In this document: piece by piece, positions 48,904-61,765 of the stretch
Position numbering within the stretch: the stretch's first letter is position 1
Layout of the letters: the number at the start of each line of letters is the position of its first letter
Assembly: GCA_973895155.1 (NCBI GenBank)
Contig: OZ316897.1
Location: 22,568,001 to 22,632,000, forward strand
From: Marsupella aquatica
Taxonomy: Eukaryota > Marchantiophyta
Direction: 5' to 3'
DNA: 64,000 nucleotides
Made by a program: the position numbers and the translations under genes
Notes under the pieces: generated by a model
Seen by the model: only the letters and a program-made list of their open reading frames with translations
What the model was told of the DNA's origin: nothing
The model's database searches: none

Positions 48904-49233
48904 CAGCAGCTCATATCAATCAAAGCTCCGGTCAATCAAGCTCCACTCCACTATTCTCGGTGGTGTGTCTCTCGTGGTGGAGCTCGGAGTTCTCGAATCT
49001 GGAGCTGCCGAGCTGCACTTCTACCAGATGCTACTTCCTTGACGACATGTGAATGCAAAGGAATCCAGCAGCAGCTCATATCAATCAAGCTCCACTCCAA
49101 ACTATTCTGAGTGGTGTGTGCCTTGTGGTGGAGCTGGGAGTTCTCGGATCAGGCTGCGACTTCAAGCAGATGCTAGTGAGACAGTAGTGTGAGAGTCGAA
49201 GGCATCGTTAGAGAATTCAATCCCACAAGCTGC
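48904..49233. repeat. 165-bp tandem duplication upstream of GT34 copy 2
   Basis: The block beginning 'cagcagctcatatcaatcaa' occurs at 48904 and 49069, and includes 'gctccactcca', 'gtggtggagct' and 'gttctcg'. The matching region upstream of GT34 copy 1 (about 38850) has one unit. Because it probably lies in the promoter or 5' leader, the change in copy number could alter expression. Confidence 0.8.
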
Positions 49234-49752
49234 TTCTGCTCCTGCTGGCTGGGATCTGGCTGCGGGCCAGGTTATGTACAAGAGATTGCAAAACGGAATC
49301 ATAGCGTATTCACGTGTTGAGGTGAGGTAACTTTAGGGTCTCGGACACAAGGAGGTGGAGAAGAAAGGATGCTCTATACTTGTAATGTGCTGCCTTTCTT
49401 CCGATATCGGAGGAGCATAATTGATTGCTGATAGAAACGGAGAGCAAACTACAAGTCGGGAGGGAATTTGGAGCGGATCTCGACAGGCAGGGTGCGTGAG
49501 ACAAGACAGGCAGTGAGAGAGTGGACAGGTTGGGGCATTTGAGACGGGATCCTATTCTAAAAGAGTTCACAATAAGCGAGAGTGACGAGTGAGATAGTAA
49601 TTTGAGAGTGGGAGGCAGAGCAAGAAAATGGAACTAGAATGACTATTAGTGTATCTATGAGTTCGATTCGAGCAGGCGTCGGTCAGTAGGGTGTGGCTGG
49701 GTGGGTGGAGCTAGAGGGGTCGTGAAGCAGCCGTAGCAGCAGCAGTTCGCGG

Positions 49753-52500
49753 ATGACAGGCACGATGGGGGAGAAATACAATCCAAAGAGCAAGGACTTC
49801 CCGGAGTCATGGAAGGCGCTGCATCGGAAGCTACCCAAGTCGTTGAGCTCATTTCAGATTATTATCCTGGCGGGGTTTCTGTCATTGCTGATTATGAGGA
49901 GCACGATTGGGATAGCCAGAGTAAATTTTGCAGGCCAGTACACGACTGCCGCAGACGACGAGTATGCGAAGGAGGAGCAGAGCAGGCTGATTGGTGACAC
50001 CGACGATGAGCCGAAGCGAAATCTGGTCCAGGTAGGCAAATAGGCAAAGTTAATCTCCAGCCACGTTTTTTCTGGTCGTTTGTCGCCTAATTTGTTAATC
50101 CAAGAGCTCCTGGGTCGCTCAAGAGGCGGTTGCATATTTGCATGAGTGACACCGTCGACACTCTTTGTGAAGCCTCAGCTGCCGCAGATGGTCACGAGTT
50201 GTCGTCCAGACCGGATCGTCTATCAAAGCGCATTGCTCATTCGCTAGAACTCTACCAGGGTAGAAATGCTTTTGGGGTCTGGGCAATTTGCTGTAGACGA
50301 ATCCACAGGGCCGGGCTGGATGGAAAGTTTCCGCTCATCGGAGTTGTGCATCCTTTTGGGTTTCAATCCTGGAATTCAACCGTTTCAAAATGCTTTGTCA
50401 CCGGGCCGTTGTCCACATAGCTTCGCAATCTTTATCACTGATTCACCAACATTCCATGATAGAAACTAATTCTCCCCCTATGGTGTTCCTCATGGGGCTG
50501 GTCTTGAATCTGTGGCCCATCCGACGGTCCGAATCTCGATTTCAAGTCTTTCTCAAAGCTCATTTGTAGGGAGGATTGGTTTTTGAGGTTTAGGCTATTT
50601 GATTTGGAAGAATGTCACAGCTGTGGACATCATAAGGCTATGAAGTTAAGCTTGTTTGGAATTTCCTTGAATTTCTGAGAGCCGGTGGACTGAATATGTT
50701 TTCTACCTGAATTGCTAGGCAGGAAATTTGGACATATTTGATAAGGTTCAAAACACGGGCATGAAGAAGCCCAACGTGGAAAATGAGGAAGAGATGGACC
50801 GGCAGGTCACGGAGGAGCAGCCTCAGAAAGCTGTTGAGGCGGTTGACAAGAAGACGGGCGAAGTTGTCAAGAATGTCAAGGAGGAGGTTCCCCAGAAAGC
50901 TGTTAAGGCAGTGGAGAAGAAGACAGGCAACGATGTGATTGATGTCATGGACGAGCAGCCCCGAAAAGCTACTGAGAAGAAGATACCCGTTCTTCCAGGA
51001 TCCAAGGAGATTGTCGTTGAAAACCTCGAGCAGGTCGAAGCTGAATTGGGGGAAGAGGAGACCGCAGAGGAGCACCCCGAGTTTGAAAAGTTGGATGAGG
51101 GTGAGAAGGGGGAATTTGTCAGCAGCACTAAGCAGCCAACAAAAGTAGCGGATTCGAAGGACAAGAAGCAAACAAAGCTGCCAACTGCAGACCCCAAGCC
51201 CACGAAAGATAATTCTGCGGAGGAAAAGGCTGAGAAGGCCAGCAGCAAGGAAGAAAATTCCCCCGACGAAAAGAAGTCCGAGGAGCAGGAGTCCGCCGCA
51301 GCGAAGGAGGCTGGCAATGGGAAGGATGTAGCTCAAGAGGAAGCTGAAGAAGCTGAGGCTGAAGAGGAGAAGGTTCAAGACTCCAAACCCGAGCAGCCAC
51401 GGAAGCTTACTCCCGAGGAGCTGAAATCGCTCACAGAGGAGGCCATTGCGAACATGCGTAAAGTTACCCGTAGAGATGATCCAAATGCGTTCACTTTGGG
51501 CCCGAAAATCAGTGATTGGGATGAGCAGCGTGCAGCGTGGCTAGAGAAGAATCCTGGCATGAGAAGCACAGATCCCCACAAGCCCAAAGTGCTTCTCCTC
51601 TCTGGATCCCAACCGGGGCCTTGCAACAGCTCCGTGGGAGATCATTATCTCTTGAAAATGATTAAGAACAAGGTGGACTATGCACGGATACACAAGATAG
51701 AGACTTTCTACAGCTTCGCACATTTGGACAAGCCGATGTCTAACTTCTGGGCTAAGCTGCCACTCATCAGGAAGATGATGCTCATGAGGCCCGAGGTGGA
51801 GTGGATGTTCTGGATGGACAGCGACGCCATGTTTACCGACATGGTGTTCGAAATTCCGTTCGAGAGGTACCAGGAGCACAATCTGGTGATGTGGGGTATT
51901 CCGGAGGTGTACGACCAAAGGTCGTGGGTGGCTTGCAATACTGGTGTCGTGTTCTTCCGAAACAACCAATGGACGCTCGATCTCCTTGACGTTTGGTCTC
52001 ACATGGGGCCTGAAGGGGAAATCAGGAACGAGGCTGGCAAGATTTTGACCTCGTACTTGGCGATGAGGCCGGAGATGATGGCGGATGACCAGTCCGCTCT
52101 TGTGTTCCTCCTGCTCACAATGCCGGAGCTTCGGTCGAAGGTCTTTCTGGAGGGCGAGTACTTGCTCAGCGGCTACTGGGTTGATCTCGTGGACAGGTAC
52201 GAGGAGTTCTCGGGCAAGTCTCGTCCTGGAGCAGGCGGGTGGAATTGGCCATTCACAACGCACTTCACCGGCTGCCAACCATGCACTGGCATCAACAATA
52301 AAATATACGAAGGGAATAGCTGCCTCGATGGCATGGAGAGAGCGTTTAACTTCGCTGACAATCAAGTGCTAAGGCCCTTCGGATTCGAGCACGAGAATTT
52401 ACAGGGTTCGAAGGTGTTAAGGATAAGGAATGAGACCACGAAACCAATCTGGTCGGTTCCGGTTGATAATCCTTGGGCGGTGCAATCGTTTTACTCTTGA
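49753..52500 (+). CDS. GT34 xyloglucan xylosyltransferase-like enzyme with long stalk, copy 2
   Basis: This is a tandem paralogue of the GT34 gene at 39157. Exons are 49753-50031 and 50719-52500 (phase 0), giving 686 residues. The catalytic half is nearly identical to copy 1: KVLLLSGSQPGPC at about 383, the DxD motif DSDAMFTDM at 460, VACNTG, ADDQSA, TGCQPC, and RAFNFADNQVLRPFGFEH near the end. The anchor (about residues 34-58) and the family-typical RSTIG are kept. The stalk, residues 94-320, is shorter than in copy 1 by one of the roughly 22-residue QKAVEAVDKKTGEVVKN-type units plus small indels, so it evolves faster than the enzyme domain. A Golgi lumen enzyme acting on hemicellulose is expected. 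The exact donor and acceptor sugars cannot be told from sequence. Confidence 0.93.
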
Positions 52501-53885
52501 GCTCGTTTCTTGGCTGAGTCGTACGCATTTAAGTGGACTGTAAGTTGTGCACCGGACCTTCACCATGCCGTGCCAATGCACCTTTTATTCAACTTCCCGA
52601 GGAGAGCACGCGAGATGGACGAATCACACATTTTTGGACGCAAGGGCGCCCGTCGATGGCGCAAGCCACAATACATCTGATGATTCGTGTATAAATTCTT
52701 CGGCGATCTGAATGTCCCCAAGTTTACTTTCGTTCTGTCTGAACTTCAGACTGCGCAGGCAAGGCTCTTTCGCGTATAAGAAGGAAGGAAACGAATTCCT
52801 TCATTTGGATTTACAGAGTTCGTCGTGTGTTGGGTATGCGCTAACAACAAAGGACACCTATTCATCTTTTCAGGTGCATCGAATCCACTGTACAGTACAT
52901 CAAGCGCAAAACGGTATGGAGGGGTGTGTCAGCGATTTAGGTTCCTCCGAAGGTAAAGTAGATTCGCGCAATGACGAGTTTCGTTAAGCTAAGACCCTTC
53001 ACCTCAGTGACCTTTTTGTGTAAGGTAGAGCAGAACACAACAGGGGACAGCAGAGAAGAGTAGAGCATATCGTTCGGTAGAATAGAGATTAAAAGGAATT
53101 CCGTTGTGCCCTTAGCACAAGATGTAAGATCTATATAGGGTTGAGCCTTGAACAGCTCATGACATTCTTATGGCAAGTAGCCTACAAAATAAAGTGAATG
53201 AAGATGGGTCACATCGAAGATCCAGTTGTCACGAGAATTGAAGAGAGATGCCTAGACTTTTGCAAGCTGGATGCTGATAGTTATGATGTAGAAAGTTCTT
53301 CTCAGGTCATTCTCTCGTCACGGTCACATTTGGTGACTGGAAGTAGGGGATGTCTACCTCCTGACTCCGTATGCTTCATACAGGACGGCTCAGACGAGCC
53401 TTGTGTCAACGATGGCGTACCCTTACACAGCCGATCAACAAATGACAGGTGCAGTGGTGGACAGGGGTTGGAGCGTTCGGAAATTCGTAATTTTAACAGG
53501 AGACCATGTCTGTAAGATCATGGCCTGCATTGCTGTACTGGCAAGCCCGAGACCGTGCGGGGATCCGGAATTGGCAACTAGTCGATACTTCCCAGGGACT
53601 TTTACTACCGATCCCCTGGAAGATCGCCTACTTCAGAATGGCGGACAAGCTTGCAAGGCGATTCCTCCTCCTTTGAATCAGGGACCACTCGATTAAAAGC
53701 TCAGGTTTTATGACATGGACTCGCACGACAATTCTTCGCTTTCAAGGTCATCATTGGACTATTGCTCATTTTCTCATGTCCAGGGATTAGTGGCTTAAGC
53801 CTTGTGTCTCTTGGGCGACTCCTCATGTCACTGAAACAGTAATTCCTATTTTCCAGAAGAACCGTACTTGGCATCAAAGACTTGA
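52501..53885. other. 3' flank of GT34 copy 2, shared with copy 1
   Basis: This is non-coding sequence homologous to 42072-43655, with the same landmarks ('cgttctgtctgaact', 'aaaataaagtgaatg', 'atgggtcacatcgaagatc'). Short frames at 53198-53515 and 53403-53696 are not kept in the duplicate, so I do not call them genes. Confidence 0.55.
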
Positions 53886-56425
53886 ACGACGAGTTTTGGC
53901 CTTTCTATGTAGGTGGTAGTGACCATCCTCTTCTCACGTCATTCTCTTGACAGATAACTCTAAATGCAGATCTCTTCTCGCGTCATTCTCATGACAAGTG
54001 TAAATTCCACAAATGGATTCATAGCCGGTTGTGGAGCATTGCTCTGGACCTGAAGATCTCATTCTCGAAGTTGTTTGATTCTGGTTGTCTAGTGCTGTGA
54101 AGTTGAGGTTGTCTCAATTTCCAAAAAGTCTTATTATGCTCCCGCAGAACTGCTGCTGACTTCCAGCGAATCACATCCCAAAGCCTTCTGCTAGTTTTCG
54201 CATTTTAGCCCCTGTTTGAATCCAGAGACAACACGCACAACTCACCTTGGATCTGTGTCTAAATAACAGTCAAACTCACTCCCAGATTTGGCACAATGAG
54301 GACCACAGGGGCTATTGGGCTCCTCAATTGGGGCTACAGAGTTTCTCCACAGCTAATCCAGGCATCCCTGTGGATTGGGAAGGAGAGCAGAATTGATTTT
54401 TTGCTCTTTTGGGCAACCACCTCTTGGTTTTCAGAATTTGAAAGTTAGACATCACAAACTACATTTGATTGGAACGTCATTGACATCACTGGAAACAGCA
54501 CGTAACTCTTGCTGAGCCGATTCCGTTCTCAATGGGAGTTGAGCAAAAGGTACTTCCAGCAATGGGTGTCAATGATGGATGCGGTCGATCACGGTCACCC
54601 AGTGCCCGATGCGTTCATCAAGAGACTGAAGCTTGGACTCCAACGGAATACTATACACAGCCAGGAGGAACCTTTCAGGCATTGCCAGTTTAGCCCCCTA
54701 CCCGGCCCTCTGTTCCTGGTGAATTTGCAATGAGTCTTTGGGTGATCAGTTGATGATAGTGCCACACAAACTAGGAACCAACTTGCTTGCTGTGAGCGGT
54801 CCTACATTTTCAGGCCTTCAAATTGACTTCATGGCAGAATTTAACTGAATCCCTCTTGTGCCAGGCCTGTCAGCAAAAAATTAAGAGCTACAAGGGCAAG
54901 TTTCCTGCCCTTGAGGTCCAGACTTCAAACTCCAGCATAAAACAGCCGCCTGAATGGGACATATGGCATGAAACTCTGCCATGGCAAGCATTGCTGCAAT
55001 CTGTTTTTTCCATAATGTTTCGCAAATGTTGAAAGCCGCATTGTTGAGGTCGCAAATGTTGAAGGCCACATTGTTGAGGACCTCCACATGCAAGTTGGCT
55101 CTAAGGCTAGATAGTGCCACCTTTCACATCCCCCTGGGCCAGTTCACAGGCACAAAATATGCGAATTTGACACCCTCTAATAGGAGCCCTGTTTTGTTCT
55201 ACTAGTTTGGAATGATTTTGGGATGTACCCATATTGGCCACTTAGCACCTTGATCTTTGCACCTTGGTAGGATTCTGACTACTACTTACATCCTGACGTT
55301 CTGATATTGACACTTTTCGTGAGCTGTATCTCAGTCTGCTCTACTGTCAATCTTCCTAAATCCAGGCCACTTGTGGAAATGTGGAAATTCGGAAAAAGAT
55401 AAAACGAGCTTCCTTTTGCAGTTTTACAGCCCCAGCTGGCTAAGGTGGAGGTTGGCAGAAAGTTTCCTATACAATGAAGTGCTGACCATGTGACCCCACC
55501 TTTTTTCTGAGCCAAATGGAATCTCCCAGTTCATCGTCGTTGAGCCCTGGTGCACTATTGGCTTCGCAGGCGGAATGCATGGCAGGAAGCAGAAGTCGAC
55601 GCCGACCAAGTCTTTCCATGGTTGGGTTATGTGCGGGACCATGGGCGCAGCCATGGAATTTACAGACCCCTAAGCACCAACGTATATTAACCATAGATCA
55701 CAACACCAGTCTAAGCGTTCCTTCTGCCATAGCCAATGTCCAGGGGAGCACCAACACTCATAGCCCATATCAATGAAGTGCTGAAACAGCAGCTACAGTC
55801 TTGAAGTCAGCCATTCGAACAGACCGTCAATTTACAGTATGGCAAAGTGCTGGATCACACGAAAGCACTGATACTGATAGATCAATGGATTATATCTGCC
55901 CAGCGATCGTTGGCTGAAGCCATCTCGCGGCTGCTAGACTGGGCTAGCGCAAGAGAGTGGGTCCTCCATCCACTCGCTTGCGTGCCAGGGACCTATTCAA
56001 GCCTTACTGGGGAATAAAGTATAGCCTTGGAGTCTCGAACAAGGCGACAACCAGATTGAAGAAAAGCTCGGGGAAAGGCTATGGTGGTCTGATTTCTCCA
56101 TGCCTTTCTAATCTTTGGTTTTCCAAGCCACACCATCGTGGTGGACCTCCCATCTGACTTGAGAAAGTGTCTATAAGCCCAGCGAAAAGGGCGCCAGAAC
56201 TCAAAAATAATGAAGATCGTTTCGGCTACATACAAACACGCCCAAGAAAAGGCTATAGCAAAGACACTAATAGTGAACAAAAGTGAACGAAATCAATGAG
56301 TGGCCAAGCTAAAGCGTTATGCCTATCAAGCCAATAATTCCTAAAACGATGTGGGCTCAATCGTCACACAGTGAAAAAATTAACGAAGCAGCAAAGGTAG
56401 TAAAATCTAGTATAGGTGATCCTAT
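53886..56425. other. Spacer, no recognised gene
   Basis: No gene family is recognised. A 29-bp direct repeat ('cgcaaatgttgaa...cattgttgagg') lies at about 55020-55080. The plus-strand frame 54509-54733 (74 codons, beginning in a Trp/Arg-rich stretch) has no motif I know. Confidence 0.45.
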
Positions 56426-56677
56426 CAGGGCAGTTTTGGGGTTTTTCTTCTTAAGCAGAGTGGCAAATGACACCTTTTGTGAAGGAAAATATGCTAAAAG
56501 TATTCTTTATCTGATTTCCTGCACTCCTGGTTTTCCGGACCATTAGATAACCATCAAATTCTGGGGAATGAGGTCTGGCTAGGTGCGAAACTGGCTAATG
56601 AAACACAAAAATTCTGGGAAGAAAATTTTTCCTTGAGTAAAAAGATCTAGCGATCTTTTGCCACTCGAACAATGCTG
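56426..56677 (+). mobile_element. hAT-like MITE, copy 3 (about 252 bp)
   Basis: The element starts CAGGGCAGTTTT and ends CAATGCTG, with internal 'gcagagtggcaaatg' and 'tttgccactcg' matching the copies at 24500 and 33495. Flanks 'atcctat' (left) and 'atccttat' (right) look like an 8-bp target duplication with one base lost. It is more diverged than the other two. Confidence 0.7.
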
Positions 56678-59600
56678 ATCCTTATGCCAATAATTCCCCA
56701 AACCAAAAGTGTACGTTTAATGTTTGCTGGAAACTAAGGCCAACGTCTCTACTAAACCTTTTACACAAGGAAATCTATTAAAGGGACTAACACAAAACTT
56801 GACCAATGAAAATATATTAAAGGGAAGTTCACTTATGTTTGTCTTGAACCAATCGCACCAAACTACAATATATTAAGTATAAGAGATAAGAGTATCCATT
56901 GCAAGGAGTTTGTAAAGAAGACAGCCCACCAATTGTCTAATGCTGGGCAGAAATTCGAGGTGATTTGGAATACTTTAATAATGCACTACAAATTTCGTTA
57001 ATCTTAAAAAACCCATTTGTACCACGGAGGACAGTGAAAAGCCCAAGGTTGCTACAGATCGAACAGTTTGTTAACACAAATGGTTGAATAGCATGACTGC
57101 ACTAATTGAGCAGGTGTGACTGGGCAACTATGGCATCAAAAAACAAAACTTTGGGGTTTGCATTTGCCCTCAACTTTATTTGATCTCTCGCGCCACTTTT
57201 GCTTCCACTAGAGTATATTAATTTGTTTGGCCCTTTACAGTAAATTGATCCATTCTCTCAAAAGTTGAGTCTATGGCTGCCTGGTCTGATATTCCAGTAC
57301 TCATTTTTGGATGACTATAATAGGAGCTGGTGGAACCCAAAGACTTTTCTGGATGGTAAGACATTTGTGACAACTTGGTAGGGACCACGTGGGACTCGTG
57401 TGACTTGTTCAACTCACAGACTTTGGTCACACAAGGTCTCTGGGGTTTTGCACCCTACCTTTGACCGGCTTTTGCTAGCATTATTGTTTGATCTTTTGTG
57501 TAAAGTGGGCGCCTTATCCCCCATTCCAGAGGGAAATTCACTCATTCAAGACTAGTAGGGACACTGAGTCCTCTGGGTGGGAAAATCTCTGGACATTATT
57601 TAACTCCTTATTTTGTACATGATAGACAAGAAAGAAGCTATGAATGCATATCACAGTTTCCTCAATTGAAACGTCCCTTGACTTTGCTCACTTTCTAGTA
57701 TCAAAGGGGATGAATCTATTTCATTCTACAACAGGGAATGTGGGCAGGGATCGGGGCAGGTATATATATATTTGTGCTAACTGTTGATAACTCTAACTTC
57801 TGTCATCTTACTACGTACCAAATACCTTTTGTTTGTGGAGCTTGTCTGAGGTCATACTCATAGCTTCGTCAAACCTACAGCTGTACCTGAGGCCAAACTA
57901 CTTCCTCTAGAGCATCACGTCTTCCATGACATAGGACGACCGCTTTTTTTCAAAGAGATCGTGCTTTACAGGTCAGGCGAGATAATTGGTACGTGAATCT
58001 ATATTGATCTAGTCCCCACAGTTTCCAGCGAGATAGGAATAACACTCGAAAAGAAGAAGGGTCAACCCAAGCTCAGAAAAGGAGACTGAACCATGAAGTA
58101 AAATTGTAGAACGCAATCGTCATCACAATTATTAAGAAGCCTGGATTTGCTTTTCTGAACCACGCACGGAGGAGAGCCTAATGAGCATGATTGTTTTAAT
58201 CATAATAATCTTACCGTAGTACCGCAGAGATGGTAAATTGGGACGTCCTAGAACGTACGTGCAAACCCGACAGCAACTTCATAGTTTGGAGAACAGTACA
58301 GTCAACAAGATTGTATCAGATTTTAGAACCCTGGGCCTCCCTTACATTCGTGGCTTTCTGTCATGAAAATAATATATTGAAAGACAGCTTTGCGACCAAG
58401 AATTGCTCTCCAGAGTGTATGCTTGCCCCTTCGAGTCTCACTTTGACTGGCTCTGACTGTCACTCCTTCTGAAATGTTTAGAGCACGTACTGTCGTCGTT
58501 GCCTTTCGAGCCCCAAGGTCCGTCTGTGACTGAGTAAACAGCGTTACTAACTTGCATGCCTCAGTCGGTCAGTCCTCGGGAGATCCCCCCATGTCTGGTT
58601 TCCTACTTTTGCAAATGGAGAATCATTTGTAATCGCACTTGGGAGAGACTAAACGTGTCACGACATTTGGACAGACCAGCAGAGGATCGCAGTAACAAAA
58701 AGGGCCAAACAATGTGCATATATGGGAGTAAGGAGGTCGAAGTGGAGCTAGAGAGGGAAAACACCAATCTCAAAAAGAAAGGGCAAAATAATGTGGACCC
58801 CAAAACCTACAAAGAGGGGGAAAACGAAAATAGGGATAACTATCGAAACGAAAGGGCAAATGTAAACCCCAAAACCTAGAAAGAGGAGGAAAACGGAGAG
58901 GGATAGCAGTCGAATAGTGTCATGACTAAGTAGTGGTTCACAGGCGTAAGTTTTAAAAGTTAGAGCTAGGACTAATCTCAGTTTTCAATTGGGAGTTCTC
59001 GTGGGAGTTGATGCCTGGGCTGCTGGACCATCCACTCCCATAAACTCTGCTTTCTTCACCTTGAAGAGGGTGGGGGCTCTCGCTAGCAAGCTTATGGAAT
59101 GAAGACCCCCCACGGCCCAGAGTAAGCCCTCTTGAAATTGCTTTACCAAAGTATATCAGTTTGCCCTCACTACTTTTGTCTGACTCGATCCCATGGGTTG
59201 CATTCATCCATTACAATCTGTTGTGGTGACTTTATAGACTTTCACACCTTGTCACTTGCATCCTTTTTGTTTACAACTCACCTCCTTCGTCCCTCCTAGC
59301 TTATCTGTTGCGTCAACACATGTATCATAAGGGCAAAAGGCAGGAGTGCGAAGCACATGATTGAATACTAACAAGATCTATCTATCTGCCAATGAACAAA
59401 GAACACCACATCAGGAGACAGGAACTCAAAGGCAGAAGACCCAATAAAGGAGGAAAGATGATTGAATACTAAAATATTTTGTGAGGGCAATACTCTTTTG
59501 TGCATAAAAGTTTGGACCAGGTGCAAACCAACAAAGAAAAGAAGGCAATGGCAATAATTGTAGATAATGACAAAATTAATAATTCTAGGATGCCAATACC

Positions 59601-61765
59601 TTTAAAAACATGAAGTCTTCAAGGTTCACAAAAAGCCTACCCCAAACAAAAGGAAAGTGAAACTACAGTTTGTTTCTTTTTCCTTTTTTCTAACAGTTGA
59701 ACCAATCAAGAAGCAAGTAATTCAACACTTATCTGAATTCCAAATGCATGATTGATTGGTAGAAATCACAGAGAATTGAAAAAGTTTGGGACTTTAGAGA
59801 ATTTGATCCAGGTTCAAAACTATAATGTGTACTAATCTGGAGGACACTAAAAGTTTAAGCTTGCTACAGTGCCATTTCCTAACACAAATGGTTTGCTGTC
59901 ATGTGTTGCTAGCTCAATGCTGGTGCATTGTGAATTGTTGGCTGTGACAGGCAGAGCCAAGAAAGTGTGACAGCAAAACCTAGTCTGTGGCATCCGACAG
60001 TTTGGGCCATGGTACCGTGCAGAGCTTCTGAAACTTGATTATTTTCCTCTTGCTTGCACAACCATGGCCATCCTGAGTGGCATGGTCTCCCTCGCCTTCA
60101 ACACCCGCTTCAACACTTCGCCCCCAAAACCCCTTTCTCCTCTTGAATGTGCCCCTATTATTCAGTCTTATGCTTTCTTATGCCCTAGCTGGCTATTTTA
60201 CATTTTCTTCCCCTCCTCTCTCTCAACCTCCTTTCTCTCCTTCCCCTCCGCGACTGAGGAAGGCAGATGGCCCCAAGGAAAGTGGAGGAACAAGAGTGTA
60301 TGATATGAGCAAGGGCGGCCATGGTGTTCTGGCCAGGTCCGGGCGCAGTCACACAGCCCTGGGGGGAGAGAGGGCAGGCCTGCAGGGTGTGTTTTTGGCA
60401 AACCAACTTATGGTCATGAAAAGATCTCATAAGGGAAGGGTTGCAACCCATCCCCTTTGCTTTTAGTATTTTTGTACCCAGGCAAACAGCACGGAAGAGG
60501 GTAACTATGATTACATGTCATAGTGTGTAAATTCTCAAATATACAACTATACAAGGAAGTAAGAAGACAACTTAATCAAGAACAATGTAAAGACGTACTA
60601 GGGAATAAATCAGTACAATTTTCTTGTGACCTAGGCTTTTCAGTTTCAATTGTTTTTCAGTAGAGCTTCCGTGCTTTTGGCACGGTTTGGAGACTCTTCA
60701 GCTCTTTGGCTCCTGGCCCCTTTGGCTCTTTGGTTTTTCCGGGCTTCTCCCTTGTTTTCCACCTTTTATTGGGCTTTGTGCCATTGAGATATTGTTTCCT
60801 GTTTGACTCTTTTTGTTCAATGTTAATAATGATTCTATAAGACCTCAGATAGTTCACTCAGTTTTCTTGCGAGCCAATCAGTATAACTCTTTAGTCATGG
60901 ACTTAACAGTGTATAGTGAAGCTGCTATTTTATCCACCTTTCAGATTTTGTCTTATTCAGATTTTCTGTGTTTTATATTTTTATTTCAATATGCCTTATC
61001 AAGGGGCATCCTTTGTATCATGTAGATTTATAATTAATTTTTGGACTCCTGAAATTTTTGGTATCCTAGAGAATTTTGAACTTATTGGTAGCCTTCTTAA
61101 TTTTTAATCCTTGTTATCTCTTAGATTTCAAGTGTGAAACCACTTGAACAAAGTTCTTAAGTATTCTTATAAGTGAGAGAAATGATTCTAAATAACATGA
61201 CCACATGGTGTTTTAAGTTCCCCTCATGACATTCTTTCCTAAGGTTATGATTTTTATGAATATCTTTCCTAAGTTTATGATTTTTATTGAATTGTGTATC
61301 ATTAATAATGCACATTGAATTAATTAGTGCACATATCCTAGCACCTTTGTGTAGAACTTGACTGTACTTTTCTTGGTCACTCACTATGTGCTTTTCTTTG
61401 CATGTCTCTACTTATATTATCCCAGTCACATTTAATTATTATGTATTCTAGTTCTAGTACACTTCTATTTTATCCACTAACATATCACTACAAGACAAAA
61501 AAATCTAAGCATGTTCCAGGATGCCATATGCTATATTGCCATGAGTAACATTGGTATCAGCCTTTGTTTTTTCAATAACGGCAAAAGTTTGCCAAACAAA
61601 CATGCCTTAGGATTAAGTTGTGCTATTGTAACAAGGGGAGATTTTGAAAAACAATTTGAAAATTTGGTCAGATGGTGAGGTAACAACGGGTGTACTCAAG
61701 GTTACCGTAGTATGTACTCTTGGTGAGACTGTACAAATGTACTCATAGATTGTTGGCCTAACTTC
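56678..61765. other. Spacer, no recognised gene
   Basis: About 5 kb with no recognised protein or RNA gene. Frames at 60064-60466 and 58556-58879 are short, low-complexity or unsupported by motifs. The sequence is mostly AT-rich. Confidence 0.5.

Larger units (their letters stand above)
46015..53885. repeat. Segmental duplication containing GT34 gene, copy 2
   Basis: This is the second copy of the 36780-43655 segment. It is longer because of a truncated LINE insertion (46699-46987), extra sequence at about 47390-48880, and a second unit of an upstream repeat. It lacks the 108-bp insertion and the second 198-bp unit found in copy 1. The start-to-start distance of the two genes is 10,596 bases. 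Confidence 0.85.

Noticed and set aside
50638-51378. 246-residue hydrophobic frame antisense to the GT34 stalk
   Set aside because: Glu/Lys-rich sense codons give Leu/Phe-rich antisense; it is a shadow of the GT34 exon and is not kept in copy 1.
51541-52365. 274-residue antisense frame over the GT34 catalytic exon
   Set aside because: Codon pattern and conservation follow the sense strand; no motif in the antisense product.
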